From: DASTYU01 sp035764655 | Lineage (GTDB): Bacteria; Chloroflexota; Limnocylindria; Limnocylindrales; CSP1-4 | NCBI GenBank assembly: GCA_035764655.1 | Contig: DASTYU010000143.1 | Span: 1 to 6,186, forward strand | Direction: 5' to 3' | DNA: 6,186 nt | In this document: positions 1 to 5,611 of the stretch, piece by piece | How positions within the stretch are numbered: the stretch's first letter is position 1 | Layout of the letters: each line of letters starts with the position of its first letter | Program-made: the position numbers and the translations under genes | Notes under the pieces: generated by a model | The model's database searches: none | Told to the model about the DNA's origin: nothing | The model's input: the letters and a program-made list of their open reading frames with translations, nothing else

Positions 1-1334
1 TGCCCGTCGGCGCAGTACCAGGCCGGGATGCGGTGGCCCCACCAGAGCTGGCGGGACACGTTCCAGTCGCGGATGGTCGTGAGCCAGTGCTCCCAGGTCT
101 TCTCGAAGCGCTCGGGCAGGATCCGGGTGCGGCCGGCCCGCGTCGCCTCCAGCGCAACGGCAGCGAGCGGCTCGGTCCTGATGAACCACTGCGTCTTGAG
201 ACGCGGCTCGATGATGTCGTGGCTGCGCTGGCAGCGCCCGATCACCATCTCGTGCGGCTGCTCTCCGGCGAGGTCGCCGCGCGCGCTGAGCTCCTCGAGG
301 ATCCGCCGGCGAGCCTCGAACCGATCCAGCCCGGTGAACGGCGCGCCGGCCTCGTTGATCGTCGCGTCGTCGGCGAGGACCGTGATCATCGGCAGGTCGT
401 GGCGCTTGCCCGTCGCGTAGTCGTCGTGATCGTGCGCTGGCGTGATCTTGAGGGCACCGGTGCCGAACGCACGCTCGACCGTCTCGTCGGCGATCAGCGG
501 CACGTCGCGTTCGGCGAACGGGATGCGGACGCGGCGCCCGACGACCTGCGTGTAGCGAGGATCATCCGGATGGACGGCGACCGCCGTATCGCCGAGGATC
601 GTCTCGGGTCGGGTCGTGGCGACGGTGATGGTGGCGTCGGGATCGGGCTGCCCGGTGGCCTCGTCGATGAGGTGGTACCGAACCGACCACAGCGTCCCGG
701 TCTCGGGCGTCGGAATGACCTCGAGGTCGCTGACGCTCGTCCGGCAGCCGGGGCACCAGTTGACGAGGGCCTCAGTTCGATAGGCCAGGCCGTCGCGATA
801 CAACCGGTCGAAGGCGACCCGGACGGCCTTTGCGGAGCCGTCGTCCATCGTGTAGCGGAGGCGGCCCCAATCCGCGGACGCCCCGACGCGGCGTTGCTGG
901 CCGAGGATTACCGGCCGCGTGGAATCGGAGAACGCCCGCATCCGCTCGAGGTACCGCTCACGGCCGAGCGTCTGGCGGCTCTCGCCCTCCGTGGCGAGGA
1001 TCCCGTCGAGCACGAACTGGGCGGCGATCGAGGCGTGATCGAGGCCGGGCAGGAACAGCGTCGGGTGGCCGCGCATCCGGGCGTGGCGGATCATCAGGTC
1101 CTCGACCGTCGTCCGCTGTGCGTGCCCGAGGTGCAGCGAGCCGGTCACGTTCGGGGGCGGCTGGATGATCGTGAAGGGCGGAAGCGCCTCGTCCGCGCGC
1201 GACCCGCTGCCGTCGGGAGCAAAGACGTCCGCGGCGAGCCAGCGCTCGTAGATCGCATCCTCGACGTCACGCGGGATGTACGCCTTTGGCAGGACGGTGC
1301 GACCCGGCTTGGTCGTCGTGCTCTGATCCGTCAT
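1..1334 (-). CDS. valS: Valyl-tRNA synthetase, N-terminal part (runs off left edge)
   Basis: This class I aminoacyl-tRNA synthetase charges tRNA-Val with valine in the cytoplasm. Only the first 444 codons are visible, about half of a family that is usually near 880 residues. The frame is open from the ATG at 1332-1334 to the window edge. Residues 59-72 read PPPNVTGSLHLGHA, the class I signature with HLGH as the HIGH motif. The CP1 editing domain follows, with TTRPETILGDTAVAVHPDD from about residue 240 and GTGALKITPAHD from about 291. NWCPGC and SDLEV lie before it, and WWGHRIPAWYC is at the visible end. The combination of GTGALKITPAHD, SDLEV and the class I signature separates ValRS from IleRS and LeuRS. 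One departure is LPGLDHASIAAQ (95-106), where most ValRS have LPGTDHAGIATQ. A weak purine-rich Shine-Dalgarno site (GGAG) lies about 10 bases upstream. Expression is very probably controlled by the T-box leader directly upstream. Confidence 0.97.
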   Translation of the reverse strand, partial: MTDQSTTTKPGRTVLPKAYIPRDVEDAIYERWLAADVFAPDGSGSRADEALPPFTIIQPPPNVTGSLHLGHAQRTTVEDLMIRHARMRGHPTLFLPGLDHASIAAQFVLDGILATEGESRQTLGRERYLERMRAFSDSTRPVILGQQRRVGASADWGRLRYTMDDGSAKAVRVAFDRLYRDGLAYRTEALVNWCPGCRTSVSDLEVIPTPETGTLWSVRYHLIDEATGQPDPDATITVATTRPETILGDTAVAVHPDDPRYTQVVGRRVRIPFAERDVPLIADETVERAFGTGALKITPAHDHDDYATGKRHDLPMITVLADDATINEAGAPFTGLDRFEARRRILEELSARGDLAGEQPHEMVIGRCQRSHDIIEPRLKTQWFIRTEPLAAVALEATRAGRTRILPERFEKTWEHWLTTIRDWNVSRQLWWGHRIPAWYCADG

Positions 1335-1355
1335 TCGCGTCGTGCTCCGCTCCCG

Positions 1356-1584
1356 GAACTGAAACGCCCCGCTCGTCCAGCGGACGAACGGGGTCGTGGT
1401 ACCACCAGCTGGTTCGGCGTCCGCTGCCGGTTGCCCGGTCCGCGGCGCCCTCCATGGCGCGCTATCGGGCGCCTCCCGCACGGCTCGCGAGCGACCTTCA
1501 CGCCGGCCGGTCCTCGCGGCTTCCACCATCCCGCGCTCGCTACGTGGCCGTTCCGGCGCTACTCCTCTCGGTCGTCGCCGTGAG
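1356..1584 (-). promoter_or_regulatory. T-box riboswitch (tRNA-Val sensing leader) of valS
   Basis: This untranslated leader senses uncharged tRNA and controls valS. Read on the minus strand, a closing stem pairs CACGGC (1582-1577) with GCCGTG (1484-1479). Inside it are the parts of a T-box Stem I. AGTA on the 5' side and GAA on the 3' side form the loop-E specifier element. The helix CGCCGG/CCGGCG lies above it, and GGTGGAAGCC is the distal-loop motif. The triplet after GAA-G is GTC (1495-1493), a valine codon matching the downstream gene. Further on, TGGTACCAC (1404-1396) is the T-box sequence. Its UGGU can pair with the ACCA end of tRNA-Val, which has A as discriminator base. A terminator hairpin follows at once. 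The loop elements and T-box are seen directly; the full fold and the Stem II/III details were not computed. Confidence 0.92.
1357..1393 (-). terminator. T-box attenuator hairpin before valS
   Basis: On the minus strand CCCCGTTCGTCC (1393-1382) pairs with GGACGAGCGGGG (1378-1367) around a 3-base loop. This gives 12 pairs with one U-G wobble. It is followed by CGTTTCAGTT, a short and imperfect U-rich run. The 5' arm starts just after the T-box sequence, so it can be captured by the alternative antiterminator fold when uncharged tRNA-Val binds. This favours transcription attenuation over purely translational control, though the weak U-run leaves some doubt. Confidence 0.75.
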
Positions 1585-1590
1585 AGCGGG

Positions 1591-1618
1591 AGTGTAGCAC
1601 CGGCCGCGACGCGGTCCA
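1591..1618 (-). promoter_or_regulatory. Candidate valS promoter
   Basis: On the minus strand TGGACC (1618-1613) and TACACT (1596-1591) resemble sigma-70 type -35 and -10 boxes, with a 16-base spacer. Initiation about 7-10 bases downstream, near 1582-1585, would fall right at the first base of the T-box closing stem. That positional agreement is the main support. No transcription start data are available. Confidence 0.55.
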
Positions 1619-1624
1619 CGGATG

Positions 1625-1651
1625 TTGGTCGTCCACGGCGCGAAGTTTAGG
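1625..1651 (+). promoter_or_regulatory. Weak candidate promoter for the plus-strand gene pair
   Basis: TTGGTC (1625-1630) and TTTAGG (1646-1651) could be -35 and -10 boxes for the two plus-strand genes. The spacer is short at 15 bases and the -10 box matches consensus at only three positions. A promoter must lie between valS and position 1769, and this is the best match I can see there, but it is not convincing. It would sit back to back with the valS promoter. Confidence 0.22.
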
Positions 1652-1768
1652 TGAGCGATCGGACCGTCCATCGGGCAGATGACCGATGACCGACGCCGCT
1701 CGCGACGGCAGGTTTCGTGCCACCACCGGCGCGCCGCGACCGGGAGCCAAGCGACAGGAGGACCCGCA

Positions 1769-2020
1769 ATGGCCAAGTTCATGGATGTCCACACCGGGTT
1801 CATCGGCGTGACCGCCGAGCAGCTCGAGGAAGCGCACGGCCGCGATCTGGCGATCGAGTCCGATGAGGGCGTGCACTTCGAGCGGGCGTGGCTCGACCCG
1901 GAGGCGGGTCGCGTGTTCTGTCTGGCGACCGGGCCGTCCAAGGAAGCCGTCATGCGCATCCACGAGCGGGCCGGGCATCCGACCGGTGAGGTCTACGAGC
2001 TCACGGTGGAGGTGGCCTGA
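1769..2020 (+). CDS. SCO4226-like nickel-binding protein (DUF4242 family)
   Basis: A small cytoplasmic-looking protein of 83 residues that closely follows the pattern of the DUF4242/SCO4226 family. The Streptomyces coelicolor member is known as a nickel-binding dimer with a ferredoxin-like fold; the physiological role is not settled. Recognisable stretches are MAKFMDVHTGF at the N-terminus, DEGVHFERAWLDPEAG (32-47) and GPSKEAVMRIHERAGHP (55-71). Potential metal ligands visible are His8, His23, His36, His65, His70 and Cys51. There is no signal peptide or membrane segment. The start at 1769 is chosen over an in-frame ATG at 1679. AGGAGG at 1756-1761 lies 7 bases before 1769, and the longer version would add an Arg-rich stretch foreign to the family. 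The stop overlaps the next gene's start (TGATG), so the two are translationally coupled. Metal binding here is inferred from the family. Confidence 0.9.
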   Translation: MAKFMDVHTGFIGVTAEQLEEAHGRDLAIESDEGVHFERAWLDPEAGRVFCLATGPSKEAVMRIHERAGHPTGEVYELTVEVA

Positions 2021-2022
2021 TG
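2008..2022 (+). promoter_or_regulatory. Shine-Dalgarno and overlapping stop/start (translational coupling)
   Basis: GGAGG at 2008-2012 lies inside the last codons of the DUF4242 gene, 7 bases before the ATG at 2020. The upstream stop TGA (2018-2020) shares its A with that ATG. This layout supports coupled translation and co-transcription of the two genes. Confidence 0.8.
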
Positions 2023-2574
2023 CAACCGCGTAATGCCGCCCGGTCTGCCGGACGGCGCCTCCTCCTCGTCGTCGTCGCGCTGGTCGCGCTCGCGGCGATC
2101 GGCGGCACGACGATGGTCGCCGCGGGCCAGGACCAACTGGCCCGGGTTCGCGCAGCGACCGACACGTTCCATTCCCTTGCTGCGGCACAGGATGCCGGGT
2201 ACGGCGAGTTCTACATGTGCACGGACCATGTCACCGACGGGACGATGGGCCAGCACTACGTGAACCTTGACCTGGTCCTGGATCCGGCGATCAACGCGCT
2301 GACGCCCGAGGCGCTCGTCTACGAGCCGCGCATCAACGGCGGATACCGCCTCGTCGGGGTCGAATACGTCGTGTTCCAGGCCGATTGGGACACCCTGCAC
2401 AGTGCCCCGCCCAGCCTGTTCGGACGTACCTTCGCGCTGGTCCAGGCCGGGAACCGCTACGGGCTGCCCCCGTTCTACGAGCTCCATGCCTGGATCTGGC
2501 GCCCGAACCCGAGCGGCATCTTCAATGACTGGAACCCGAGCGTGACCTGCCGCGGCCAGGGCGATCCCGCCTGA
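2020..2574 (+). CDS. Conserved secreted or membrane-anchored protein, function unknown
   Basis: A 184-residue protein with an Arg-rich N-terminus and one hydrophobic segment at about residues 13-35. A possible signal peptidase I site follows VAA at 33-35, so the remainder should lie outside the cytoplasm. The mature part has motifs I recall from unnamed hypothetical proteins of Actinobacteria and Chloroflexota. These are GTMGQHYVN (74-82), ALVYEP, VEYVVFQADWD, PPSLFGRTF (130-138), LPPFYELHAWIWRPNP (149-164) and FNDWNPSVTC (168-177). Cys67 and Cys177 are the only cysteines and could form a disulfide. Conserved-looking His70, His79, His127 and His156 and several acidic residues could bind metal, but that is speculation. 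Translation is coupled to the DUF4242 gene by a one-base TGATG overlap, with GGAGG at 2008-2012 placed 7 bases before the ATG. No enzymatic function can be assigned. Confidence 0.85.
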   Translation: MQPRNAARSAGRRLLLVVVALVALAAIGGTTMVAAGQDQLARVRAATDTFHSLAAAQDAGYGEFYMCTDHVTDGTMGQHYVNLDLVLDPAINALTPEALVYEPRINGGYRLVGVEYVVFQADWDTLHSAPPSLFGRTFALVQAGNRYGLPPFYELHAWIWRPNPSGIFNDWNPSVTCRGQGDPA

Positions 2575-2589
2575 GGCCCGCTTCCCGGG

Positions 2590-3336
2590 TCACGACCGTC
2601 GCCGCCACTCGAGCAATCGGGTGGCGGCGACGTCGCACCACACCAGCCCCGGTTCGGCCGGGGGCTCGCTTCCCTTGGTGAGGGCCCGAACCCAGGCGCG
2701 CGATGAGCCGGGGAAGCGACTCGCGAAAATCTCCGGGTAGCGGGCAAGGAGCGCCCGGTTCCGGGCCGTGGCCCGGACAATCCACACCACTCTGACCTGC
2801 GCGTCCTCGCCCCATCGTCCGGTCGCCAGCGCCTCCAGCTCTGCAGCCTTGCGGACCGAGGCGCGAGCGGCCGCGCCGATGTCCCCGAACGTATTCCAGC
2901 ACTCGTTGAGGATCATGACCCTCCGTGCACGGGAGGCCAGCACCACGTCGATCGAGCGCCAGGGCTCGGCCGGCCGGGTCGGCAGCTCGAACTCCCCGAC
3001 GAACCCGTTGGCGCGCCCGAGCCGCAGGATCAGCTCCTGCATCGCCAGGTGGCCCGCGTCCGCGGGTTGTTCAAGGGCATCGCGCCCGAATCGGATCTCG
3101 AGGTAGCGGTTCAGCGCGATCCCGATGCGCTGCAGGGCGTCCACGTCGAGGCGCGTTACGCCCCGCTCGATCCGCCCGACGATCTGGCGCTCGACCCCGG
3201 CCAGTTCCGCAAGATGCTGCTGCGTCCAGTGCCGCCGGAGGCGCGAAGCGCGCACCTCTCCCCCGAGCTGCGCACGCTGCTCGCGGGCCCGTCGATCGGC
3301 TTCGGTGGCCAGGCCGGAGCGCCGTCCCCGACTCAT
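2590..3336 (-). CDS. XRE-family HTH protein with C-terminal nuclease-like domain
   Basis: A 248-residue, presumably cytoplasmic DNA-binding protein. An Arg-rich leader (1-25) precedes an XRE/Cro-type helix-turn-helix at about 27-78. The segment WTQQHLAELAGVERQIVGRIERG (37-59) shows the usual pattern of two recognition-region helices, followed by LDVDALQRIGIALN. Residues about 98-220 form a second domain. It contains E115/E117, RSIDVVL with D130, VMILNECWN with E145 and W147-N148, then a helix with R162-K163, and VVWIVRAT (183-190). The spacing of acidic residues around predicted beta strands recalls the PD-(D/E)XK nuclease superfamily, with the usual lysine replaced by W147. That fold assignment is inference. 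The stop lies 15 bases from the convergent gene's stop. No Shine-Dalgarno is visible before the ATG at 3334-3336, so a leaderless message or a GTG start at 3253-3255 (residue 28) cannot be excluded. It could be an autoregulated repressor or part of a defence-like system. Confidence 0.82.
   Translation of the reverse strand: MSRGRRSGLATEADRRAREQRAQLGGEVRASRLRRHWTQQHLAELAGVERQIVGRIERGVTRLDVDALQRIGIALNRYLEIRFGRDALEQPADAGHLAMQELILRLGRANGFVGEFELPTRPAEPWRSIDVVLASRARRVMILNECWNTFGDIGAAARASVRKAAELEALATGRWGEDAQVRVVWIVRATARNRALLARYPEIFASRFPGSSRAWVRALTKGSEPPAEPGLVWCDVAATRLLEWRRRS
2597..2632 (+). terminator. Strong hairpin after the plus-strand gene pair, possible terminator
   Basis: CGTCGCCGCCAC (2597-2608) is perfectly complementary to GTGGCGGCGACG (2621-2632). 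The intervening bases extend the stem by four pairs (one U-G) and close it with a GCAA tetraloop at 2613-2616, giving 16 pairs in all. It begins 22 bases after the stop of the secreted-protein gene. In plus-strand RNA the loop is a GNRA type and the odd pair is U-G. In minus-strand RNA the same pair becomes an A-C mismatch, so the fold favours the plus strand. No T-run follows, so it would be a U-less terminator or an RNA 3'-end protector. It lies within the coding end of the convergent gene. Confidence 0.5.
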
Positions 3337-3356
3337 GGCCGTCTGCAGTTCGGCAT

Positions 3357-3372
3357 GGTCGCCGAATGATCA
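3357..3372. repeat. 16-bp direct repeat, copy 1
   Basis: GGTCGCCGAATGATCA, identical to a second copy at 3418-3433. This copy lies 20 bp upstream of the XRE gene's ATG. Its right end belongs to the 10-bp palindrome AATGATCATT (3366-3375). Its left side takes part in the inverted repeat TTCGGC-6-GCCGAA (3349-3366). Its position suggests an operator or a promoter-region duplication. Confidence 0.75.
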
Positions 3373-3404
3373 TTCCGAGGGCTTCGCTGGCGCTTAGCTG
3401 CGCG

Positions 3405-3416
3405 TCACGCCCGTGA
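3405..3416. promoter_or_regulatory. Small palindrome, possible operator
   Basis: TCACG-CC-CGTGA is an inverted repeat with 5-bp arms and a 2-bp centre. It lies about 70 bp upstream of the XRE gene and one base from the second direct repeat. The size and symmetry fit a dimeric helix-turn-helix binding site. A 12-bp palindrome can occur by chance in GC-rich DNA, so the call rests mainly on position. Confidence 0.3.
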
Positions 3417-3417
3417 A

Positions 3418-3433
3418 GGTCGCCGAATGATCA
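3418..3433. repeat. 16-bp direct repeat, copy 2
   Basis: A perfect copy of the element at 3357-3372, offset by 61 bp in the same orientation (close to six helical turns). It directly follows the small palindrome at 3405-3416. The two copies bracket the region where a promoter for the XRE gene would be expected. Confidence 0.75.
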
Positions 3434-3551
3434 GAGAGTTGCCGAAGAAGCAGAATTCACGCCGATCCCGAGGCCTACGGCCGCCGAAGGCCCGGCGATG
3501 GTCAATCAGCGATAACGGGCGCCGGGACCGCCGCCGGGCGGGAGCGGCTTG

Positions 3552-4862
3552 TTATGCGGTCTCGCCGCGGGTCGCCAGCAGTTCCTCGTAGTTCGTCTCG
3601 TCGACGCCCTTGTCGACGTCGGACTTCGTGAGGAGGAGCGGCAGCCGGCCGTTGCGGATCGTCTCCTCGGTGATGATGCATTTGCGCACGTCGGTGCGCT
3701 CCGGGATGTCGTACATCACCTCGAGGAGCGACTCCTCGACGATCGAGCGCAAGGCCCGGGCGCCGGTCTTGCGGTCCAGCGCGACTTCGGCGGCCGCCAC
3801 GAGGGCGCCTTCGGTGAACACCAGCTCCACCTTGTCGAGGGACAGGAACTTCTGGAACTGGCGGGTCACCGCGTTCTTGGGCTCGGTGAGCACCTTGACC
3901 AGGTCCTCGGCGGTCAACGCGGTCAGCGTGACGATGACCGGCAGCCGGCCGATGAACTCGGGGATCAGCCCGAACTTGAGCAGGTCCTCGGGCATCAGCT
4001 TCTCGAGGATCTTGCCGCGGTCCGCGGGGGTCATCACCGCGTCCGACCCGAAGCCGATCGAGCGCTTCCCCACCCGCTCCTCGACGATCTTCTCGAGACC
4101 GTCGAACGCGCCGCCGCAAATGAACAGCACGTTGGTCGTGTCGATCTGGATGAAGTCCTGGTGGGGGTGCTTGCGGCCGCCCTGCGGCGGGACGTTGGCG
4201 ACGGTGCCCTCGAGGATCTTGAGGAGCGCCTGCTGGACGCCCTCGCCGGACACGTCGCGCGTGATCGACGGGTTGTCCGCCTTCCGCGCGATCTTGTCGA
4301 TCTCGTCGATGTAGATGATCCCGCGCTGTGCGCGAGCCACGTCGAAGTCCGCAGCCTGGATCAGGCGCAGCAGGATGTTCTCGACGTCCTCGCCGACGTA
4401 GCCCGCCTCGGTAAGCGACGTCGCGTCGGCGATGCAGAAGGGAACGTCGAGGACGCGAGCGAGCGTCTGGGCAAGCAGCGTCTTACCGGACCCGGTCGGC
4501 CCGACCAGCAGCACATTGGACTTCTGGAGCTCGACCTCGTCGACCTGGTGACCGGCGTTCACCCGCTTGTAGTGGTTGTAGACCGCCACGGACAGGACCT
4601 TCTTGGCCCGTTCCTGGCTGATGACGTACTGGTCGAGCGCGTCCTTGATCTGGTGCGGGTTCGGCAGCTTCGAGGCCGCGGCCTTCGGGCGCGGCGTCTC
4701 GAGCATCTCCTCTTCGATGATCTCCTGGCACAGGTTGATGCACTCATCGCAGATGTACACGCCCTGCCCGGCGATGAGCTTGCGTACCTGTTCCTGCGAC
4801 TTGCCGCAGAACGAGCAGCGATAGGGAACCTTCGGTCCCTTGCTGCTCCCGGTTGACGTCAC
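3552..4862 (-). CDS. clpX: ATP-dependent Clp protease ATP-binding subunit ClpX
   Basis: ClpX is a hexameric AAA+ unfoldase. It recognises tagged or native substrates, unfolds them with ATP, and threads them into ClpP in the cytoplasm. The 436-residue length is normal for the family. The N-terminal zinc-binding domain has Cys16, Cys19, Cys38 and Cys41. Walker A GPTGSGKT is at 121-128, the pore loop GYVGEDVE at 154-161 and Walker B IIYIDEID at 182-189. The second pore element GGRKHPHQDF follows. The IGF loop (KRSIGFG) that docks on ClpP is intact, and GARALRS carries the sensor-2 arginine. The start is a GTG at 4860-4862, preceded by AGGGGAG about 11 bases upstream, a slightly long spacing. It begins 27 bases after clpP and is almost surely in the same transcript. 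I see no convincing terminator after the stop. Confidence 0.99.
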   Translation of the reverse strand: MTSTGSSKGPKVPYRCSFCGKSQEQVRKLIAGQGVYICDECINLCQEIIEEEMLETPRPKAAASKLPNPHQIKDALDQYVISQERAKKVLSVAVYNHYKRVNAGHQVDEVELQKSNVLLVGPTGSGKTLLAQTLARVLDVPFCIADATSLTEAGYVGEDVENILLRLIQAADFDVARAQRGIIYIDEIDKIARKADNPSITRDVSGEGVQQALLKILEGTVANVPPQGGRKHPHQDFIQIDTTNVLFICGGAFDGLEKIVEERVGKRSIGFGSDAVMTPADRGKILEKLMPEDLLKFGLIPEFIGRLPVIVTLTALTAEDLVKVLTEPKNAVTRQFQKFLSLDKVELVFTEGALVAAAEVALDRKTGARALRSIVEESLLEVMYDIPERTDVRKCIITEETIRNGRLPLLLTKSDVDKGVDETNYEELLATRGETA

Positions 4863-4889
4863 GTGCCGCTGTGCTCCCCTGATCCCGCC

Positions 4890-5570
4890 CTATTCGCCTT
4901 TCGAGCGCTTCGGTTCGGGTGCTTCTTCGATCGTCTCCTGATCCGCCTCTTCGGCGGCCTTTTCGTCGTGGTGCTGCGCCGTCAGCGAGTCCCACTGGAC
5001 CGAATAGACCGCATCGATGATGCCATAGTCCTTCGCCGCTTCGGGAGCCATGAAGAAGTCCCGGTCGGTGTCCTTGACCACCTTGTCGAGCGGCTGGCCC
5101 GTGTGCTGGGCAAGGATCTCGTTGTTGCGCTGGACGAGGAACTCCCATTCCTTCATCTGGATCACCGCGTCCGGGGCGTTGCCGCGGAAGCCCCCCGAAC
5201 CCTGGTGGATCATGATCCGGCTGTTCGGCAGCGCGTAGCGCTTGCCCTTCGTGCCGGCGGCGAGCAGGACGGCCGCCATCGACGCGGCCATGCCGATGCA
5301 GATCGTGCTCACCGGCGAGCGCAGGTACTGCATCGTGTCGTAGATCGCGAGCCCGGAGTTCACCACCCCGCCCGGCGAGTTGATGTACAGGCTGATGTCC
5401 TTCTCGGGGTCCTCCGAATCGAGGAACAGCAGCTGGGCGATGATCAGGTTGGCGAGATGGTCCTCGATGGCGTCGCCGAGGAAGACGATCCGCTCGCGCA
5501 ACAGCCGCGAGTAGATGTCATAGGCGCGCTCCCCCCGACTGGAGGACTCGATGACCATGGGAACGAGCAT
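4890..5570 (-). CDS. clpP: ATP-dependent Clp protease proteolytic subunit ClpP
   Basis: ClpP is the serine peptidase that forms the tetradecameric chamber fed by ClpX. Ser97 in GMAASMAA, His122 in IMIHQ and Asp171 in DRDFFM give an intact catalytic triad at the same numbers as mature E. coli ClpP. YINSPGGVV (62-70) provides the oxyanion-hole glycines. The N-terminus, MLVPMVIE then SRGERAYDIYSRLL, is typical and short, so little or no propeptide processing is expected. At 226 residues it is longer than the usual 195-205. The excess is a charged, Glu-rich tail from about 197 to 226. The handle region reads GSGGFRGNAPD, where many ClpPs have PLGGFQGQATD. AGGGGAG lies 7 bases before the ATG at 5568-5570. 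Only one clpP is present here, unlike the clpP1-clpP2 pairs of Actinobacteria. Confidence 0.99.
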   Translation of the reverse strand: MLVPMVIESSSRGERAYDIYSRLLRERIVFLGDAIEDHLANLIIAQLLFLDSEDPEKDISLYINSPGGVVNSGLAIYDTMQYLRSPVSTICIGMAASMAAVLLAAGTKGKRYALPNSRIMIHQGSGGFRGNAPDAVIQMKEWEFLVQRNNEILAQHTGQPLDKVVKDTDRDFFMAPEAAKDYGIIDAVYSVQWDSLTAQHHDEKAAEEADQETIEEAPEPKRSKGE

Positions 5571-5611
5571 CTGTGGTCTCCCCTATGACGAAACGGGCAG
5601 TTGTTCGGGCC

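Noticed and set aside
1267..1455. Minus-strand small ORF across the valS leader, a possible leader peptide
   Set aside because: It spans the T-box sequence and terminator, whose RNA features explain the region. There is no convincing Shine-Dalgarno or run of valine codons.
33..1583. Long plus-strand open frame of about 516 codons opposite valS
   Set aside because: It is antisense to a clear valS and the T-box leader, has low-complexity Arg/Ala/Gly-rich content and no recognisable domain. Such frames are common opposite GC-rich genes.
1679..1768. Longer N-terminus for the DUF4242 protein starting at the ATG at 1679
   Set aside because: The extra 30 residues are Arg/Ser-rich and unlike the family. 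The AGGAGG at 1756-1761 points to the ATG at 1769.
3475..3551. Terminator after clpX
   Set aside because: Only short GC-rich inverted repeats such as GCCGC/GCGGC and an imperfect stem at 3477-3495 are present, with no T-run. Read-through towards the XRE gene cannot be excluded.
3549..4856. Plus-strand open frame of about 435 codons opposite clpX, and a similar one of 241 codons at 4863-5588 opposite clpP
   Set aside because: Both mirror the genuine genes. Their composition (Leu, Val, Asp, Arg-rich) reflects third-position GC bias in the sense strand, with no Shine-Dalgarno or family motif.
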